Shown here piece after piece: positions 42,001 through 44,676 of a stretch of DNA of 44,676 nucleotides. The stretch is from a virus. The notes below the pieces were generated by a model, which was given only the letters and a program-made list of their open reading frames with translations, was not told the origin of the DNA and searched no databases. The stretch is taken from the IMG/VR virus record IMGVR_UViG_3300032085_001886, positions 1 through 44,676 of that record. The stretch is one strand, 5' to 3'. Made by a program: the position numbers and the translations under genes. Within the stretch, counting starts at the first letter, position 1; every line of letters starts with the position of its first letter.

Positions 42001-44676
42001 ATTAGGTCTTGAAAAGAGTAGTAGTATGGGCGCACCATATTACGGAAGATTTAATCAAATTACGCAGAGTGCATGGCCACTAGACGCTTCCGAAGAATTT
42101 GAGACCGGTCCTATCTGTACTGCCTCAAACGCCTCTTCTAGCGCCGCTGGGGAGCTTCAGAACGACTATATGATGGTGCATAACGATGAAAAAATGTTCA
42201 TCACAGCGTCTGCAATATATTCAAGAAAGCACATGCTTTTCTCCACTCGCTCAACCACATGTCTCCTGCTAGATAACCCTCAAACTGGAAGCACTACAAA
42301 CACTGTTGATCCCACTAGGAGACAAGGAGATGTAGACATCTATGGCGGAAACGCATTGTGGGAAGCTGGAAGATTGGCTGGCAGAATAAAGACAACTCAA
42401 AATTATGTTCTCGACGCAAATGGAAATACTATCTTGCAGTTGAATACTGAATTTGAATCTGATCCTAGATACCCAATTGATCCTGATTATGAGTCTAATA
42501 TGGAAGACGCAATCTTGCAGAGCAAAGGGTACTCTATTATTCCTGAGTTTAGGATCAGCGAACACATGGACCTGTATGGTATTACTCAGGATCCTCTAGT
42601 TGAAAACGACGCACTTTTCCAGATCTATGGTGCATCAGGTACGTTACCAACGGACAGCTCGGAAGATAGTTTCTACACGATCTTCTCAAACTCTGATTTC
42701 ATGAGAAACTTTGAGCAAATTTACGAGGATCATACAAACTTCAGAAAGCCAACATCTATTAAACTTCGTTGTAAGGGCATCAAGAAATTCTTACCATATG
42801 ATGGCTTCTATCCAGCCGAAAGAACTCTTGACTTAGCAACACAATTTTCAAAGTCATATGGTTCATTTGTTAATACAGATGTGGCAAATGATGGATTCGC
42901 ATCAGAAGCAGGCACTTATCCGAAAGCTGCCTTAAGACCGTTTATTGCACCTTTCTTTGCTCCCGGTATTATGTATAACACAATTAAATCTGGTATTGCT
43001 GTCGATTATGGCACGTACTCGGGGTCTTATGCGGTTGTAGATAATGGAGAAGTATTCTTTGTTGGTCGCCCAACACATTTGGACAATACCGGTCGAGGTC
43101 ACGGATTTGACAAGAGAGTTCCGTTTGAGGCAATAGTAAGCCCAGCAGATTACATTGCTAACGAAGTATTCGTTGATATGGAACCACATCCAAGTGCTTC
43201 TATGAACCTCACATCATCTTGGGATGGCCAAGGCGATCCTCTCTATGAAATGATGATGAACAACTTCTTGGCTGAATCTATTAATATGTTCTTGCCGAAC
43301 GGGCAAATGTCTGCTCTTGTTTCTGCTAAAGAAGATGAATATGAGACATTTGAGATTGATAAAGTATATGCAATGAGAATTAAACTCAGAAAGAGCTTTA
43401 ACCAAGCCAGAACATATAATGCAGGTGGTTCAAATGCCAATGTTCTATATCCATTCCCGCAAGTTAGACCAGAGGAGATTGGAGAAGGCTTGAGAGAGAC
43501 CTTCACTATGTATTCTAGACCAACTGCGTTTGGCCCTCCTATGGCAGGCAGAACCATAAGCACAGTGGATATAGCTACGGTTAAAGCAGATCCTTTGAGT
43601 GGATATAACCCTGCGTACACTCCACCATATTACGATGGAGAGGCATGGTGTGACATTATTTTCAAAGCCACACAAGATGTTCATACATTAGACGAAATTA
43701 TTGCGGAAGCTAAGATTAGCCATTGGCGCATTGATAACACCACTTGGACAGTGGCAGGGAATGGTATAAATGATATAACTAAACCATATGACCGATCAAA
43801 TGTCAATGAATATGCGATGCAATTAACAGCGTCAATCAATGTTCTTGGAAAAGCACAAATTAACTCAATTGAATATAGACCAGATGGGACACCAGTTCTA
43901 ATAAATGATAGCCCCAATAATACTCAGGGCTTGTTAGTCATTCAGCCTAAGTTTGAAACACCAATGTTTAACTTTACTCCAACATCAGGCGCTCTTCGCC
44001 CTATAACTGAGGCTGATGGCAATTTGACAATTCCAGACAATGGAAAAGAAACAGTTCCACGAGGCATGTGGCATCAGTTTGGCTTAGCGCCGGACACGCC
44101 AGATAAAGGAGTCTTCCTAGAAGTTGTGGATATTTCTGATGTTTGGTCAACAAACCGTATTGTAAATACCACGGTATCGTCAGACCTAGAAGAAACTTAT
44201 TATAAGGATGATCTTACCAATCAGGGTGGTGTATATGCAAGCCTTATTGATCAGCTTAAATTTACTAGAACTGGTACTCGTCTAGGCGATGTTAGAGAAG
44301 AAATAAAAGTTCATGAAGCAATTGTTGCTGTGCCATTTTATGTTGAAAACGGTGTTAGAAACTTCTTTACCTTCTCAAAAGATACTGTAGATAGCGTGCT
44401 AACCGGCAACACAACAAGCGGTGTCCCTGAATTAGATCCGGGGGACTCTATTAAGAGACAAATAGATTTGATGCAAAAGTATGTGTTCCCACCAGCATTT
44501 AACTTTTTAGATTTCCCAGATCAAATCGATCCAGTTGCAATGTATATTTTTGAATTTGGCCATGTCTTTACCAAAGATGACCTTTCTTACATGTGGCAAA
44601 ATCTGCCCCCTAAGATTGGAACAGAGATTGAATTTGCAGATTCTATTGTAACACACCCCCTTCTTGTTAACGAGTT
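36071..44676 (+). CDS. Giant LamG-containing baseplate/tail protein (3' truncated by window end)
   Basis: The frame is open from ATG 36071 to the last base, giving at least 2868 residues. An early region (about 197-378) reads as a LamG/concanavalin A-like lectin domain: AVEFWLKKDEF, then TWRHYAVTF, INVYVDG and LDEFRYWKADRTHEEI. A conserved-looking helical section lies near residue 1080-1145 (DKYVEYYKWIDNSLATML, then IESHVLERNKYWTKFP). Long Ser/Thr/Gly/Asn-rich beta regions follow. It sits after gp25, gp6 and the 514-residue protein, so it is probably a wedge or fibre-anchoring component, perhaps carrying host-binding lectin function. Low-weight AGCAGG is the only ribosome site seen. The C-terminus lies beyond the window. 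Confidence 0.85.
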   Translation, partial: MGSRDLFDKGTPYKVLKASNLNEDIQKAESERNIKAKRDEANRFVPRIDYSNPNNFVRFGSAEQYYEDAFDRILAEYPYDGSEAEIQEFFNSSSYLDLYVFENEYPKTTGYVTLSSNGWGTQSSETQGWGVSSDLEYIEFYGGPHTASGGMPSGSLATQFTGANYYDTDIYDSDRDLAAGRVGTRESNLKFDWPTGQAVEFWLKKDEFIDSLTEKEVIFDLWNGEASGSDSYGRLTLFLTASSTPLRMNVMSGTTGFADVNLNTGLTDTTLADGTWRHYAVTFKSGSTAADINVYVDGNPVSSLSSAINFQEVTGALRARIGALTSAPSGNVYHGIDLAGAGKLSASLDEFRYWKADRTHEEIGLNFWTQIRGGTNTDISNTELGVYYKFNEGITSDTSLDSIVIDYSGRITNGAWYGYPGSTARNTGSAIASSSLGLAEKEDPIIYATHPTVASKKSALIQSGSVFDFTNNSTMYNRIPAWIVDEDPGTLKQMMQIMSSYLDSLHLQMEELPRLKNTEYVSGSNRELPISNRLLLNAGMQAPEIFADADLLAQFMSKDEERNFELDLFEIKNRIYKNVYNNLVHIYKTKGSFRSYRNLIRCYGIDDDVVRLNIYGNNTTSTIRDNYEPTISRKRYVNFNDPSSFGGVVTQQSQSSNPNASNVTFVSGTVNEYLATTSELEVIFPKYETDRASLNYFERTFYSASIFGNHRLATDGDPDCFIQSAVGDDYAWGLYAVKPDLQTSDGYFVLKSHKGSTPDFYLTSSVYTNLYDNEKWNFAVRISNVGFPMQDGVSGSNTDLKVELYGVNYDAGVLKNELYITASNVTAGEYLTADHRYYVGAERTNWTGSLQERTDIKASSLRHWESYLDDDAVKAHARDAHNFGSLRPYNSTYLLQSALTGTIVPQIATLALNWDYDNVTGSDSNGEFFVSDRSSGSVEQFDRYHDNENTDQYSKTVGYQYTGRAYHMKTSTTGALDKAYLSTERQNAPESLSSADMVSILTLQDDVEFTRDSRPINYYFSFEKSMYATITQEMLNFFGSVVAFNDLIGDPKNRYRQDYKELEKLRQLFFEKVGNTPDLDKYVEYYKWIDNSLATMLMSMVPATADFSDGIRTMIESHVLERNKYWTKFPTTEFKDSDDLEASLRGITELKYDWQRGHAPVNGQQDTNCFWWKERAERTSPELSSSVASVNVGRDNFREVIETYRTGSPPDTFTVSTDQLPAATYQGSTYALRRFDEVYNITAKQDPLTHAGPNYSQRKRAGFVSPALAAFESNKQTLDIIASVDEEKDCDDTLVPEEINKVKASFEYKVGLRDDFLGLSNDPYTLQGIGDIYTPFTLYSSSVENGYVSSPFTNSGITLQDVFSGSIESYHYDVIGEDMEISMQSPFTEKFVGGNQRRHQDLIFDPALTSSANRAEAWKLFADGTNKLQLVVTSGPRAIYTRGEIAKRPINIQNIQAASSDAGHVETGYVSGTLRSNLGNFNKFYEVVQTSGRNINNVFFVENEGITVSGTVSALYPVIVDYTKPERGSHKHVIVERFSAPGGPETAGDSNGGYGLDLESAELSPYNALPFRNSTVREVLNSQLLRNHTRQFGFYSGSSVSADDYSGTGSFDKTNRNPLRSPQLEGPIGYGLGFDYATVVTGVVYDNYYVTHEIPRMETSYAWISSSFISDNAYGHGSPDGFFSSSAGITSNINFVSASDNGSDFRTASSIREALVDPKTLTANFVPTTTHLNINIVEPFTASSMTTGYELDTPVGHYINYGDIDTQPFEVQNNDSFIESVLNDNFTTASVLHELLIHRNGYYGHPSWKQIRVGESKIVRHFRENNKITISPQPGAGRVVSGFGFLKDRFGPAKTFTEPPVDPSYKPLRYNLEVKGKRTTLNVSYGNMLNRFSNIILDNETTDVVGKNEIYGAYDKLKQAYLDGALNTPTSPITNFTSLKYSQQVYPATYNVGLEKVRERENFKVKFWANTREERSTLGLEKSSSMGAPYYGRFNQITQSAWPLDASEEFETGPICTASNASSSAAGELQNDYMMVHNDEKMFITASAIYSRKHMLFSTRSTTCLLLDNPQTGSTTNTVDPTRRQGDVDIYGGNALWEAGRLAGRIKTTQNYVLDANGNTILQLNTEFESDPRYPIDPDYESNMEDAILQSKGYSIIPEFRISEHMDLYGITQDPLVENDALFQIYGASGTLPTDSSEDSFYTIFSNSDFMRNFEQIYEDHTNFRKPTSIKLRCKGIKKFLPYDGFYPAERTLDLATQFSKSYGSFVNTDVANDGFASEAGTYPKAALRPFIAPFFAPGIMYNTIKSGIAVDYGTYSGSYAVVDNGEVFFVGRPTHLDNTGRGHGFDKRVPFEAIVSPADYIANEVFVDMEPHPSASMNLTSSWDGQGDPLYEMMMNNFLAESINMFLPNGQMSALVSAKEDEYETFEIDKVYAMRIKLRKSFNQARTYNAGGSNANVLYPFPQVRPEEIGEGLRETFTMYSRPTAFGPPMAGRTISTVDIATVKADPLSGYNPAYTPPYYDGEAWCDIIFKATQDVHTLDEIIAEAKISHWRIDNTTWTVAGNGINDITKPYDRSNVNEYAMQLTASINVLGKAQINSIEYRPDGTPVLINDSPNNTQGLLVIQPKFETPMFNFTPTSGALRPITEADGNLTIPDNGKETVPRGMWHQFGLAPDTPDKGVFLEVVDISDVWSTNRIVNTTVSSDLEETYYKDDLTNQGGVYASLIDQLKFTRTGTRLGDVREEIKVHEAIVAVPFYVENGVRNFFTFSKDTVDSVLTGNTTSGVPELDPGDSIKRQIDLMQKYVFPPAFNFLDFPDQIDPVAMYIFEFGHVFTKDDLSYMWQNLPPKIGTEIEFADSIVTHPLLVNE

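Noticed and set aside
43243-43620. 125-residue minus-strand ORF with hydrophobic runs
   Set aside because: It is a shadow of the giant LamG protein frame, which is open throughout.

Overview
The window reads as a piece of the genome of a large, AT-rich, contractile-tailed bacteriophage (T4-like myovirus grade, Caudoviricetes), probably a marine phage of a Gram-negative host. The grounds are a baseplate-wedge gp25-like protein followed directly by a gp6/baseplate-J protein, a gp55-like late sigma factor, a PIN-PhoH protein, a tRNA-Arg(UCU), very large virion proteins, almost no intergenic DNA, and every supported gene on the + strand. No integrase, transposase, CRISPR array or rRNA was seen. 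Phage type and habitat are inferences from gene content.

Layout. (1) 1-1310: end of a virion or fibre-like protein, a tRNA-Arg(UCU) with its own near-consensus sigma70-type promoter, a lone HxGH nucleotidyltransferase, and a 118-base intergenic stretch with several pairing segments. (2) 1311-5410: small lipoprotein, CMP/dCMP-type deaminase, PhoH, a small acidic protein, an HExxH metallopeptidase, a Lys-rich protein, and a Cas4/AddB-type Fe-S PD-(D/E)XK nuclease. (3) 5418-21901: a 16.5-kb island of 21 tightly overlapping genes for making and assembling glycans. It holds four clear glycosyltransferases (three GT-B-type, one fused to a GT-A domain, plus a GT11 fucosyltransferase), a GT-D-type protein, a CgeB-like probable transferase, a UDP-GlcNAc 2-epimerase, a sugar aminotransferase beside a GNAT acetyltransferase, a GDP-L-fucose synthase-like and three other extended SDR enzymes, two FkbM methyltransferases, heptose-type kinase and nucleotidyltransferase halves separated by an Mpo1-like membrane protein, a HAD phosphatase and a cupin. 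(4) 21912-23660: small proteins and the gp55-like sigma factor. (5) 23660-44676: tail and baseplate module, with a hub protein carrying an NlpC/DUF2272-like domain, a spike-like protein, a 2154-residue virion protein, gp25, gp6, a 514-residue beta-rich protein, and a giant LamG-containing protein that runs off the right edge.

How it fits together. The island encodes separate branches for making or modifying activated sugars (UDP-ManNAc, GDP-fucose-like, heptose-like, amino/acetamido sugars) plus transferases and O-methylases that could assemble and cap a glycan. No Wzx/Wzy-type flippase or polymerase was seen. The glycan could decorate the virion or remodel the host surface; the sequence alone does not decide. 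Transcription is likely organised as a few long + strand units, with the gp55-like factor serving the late genes.
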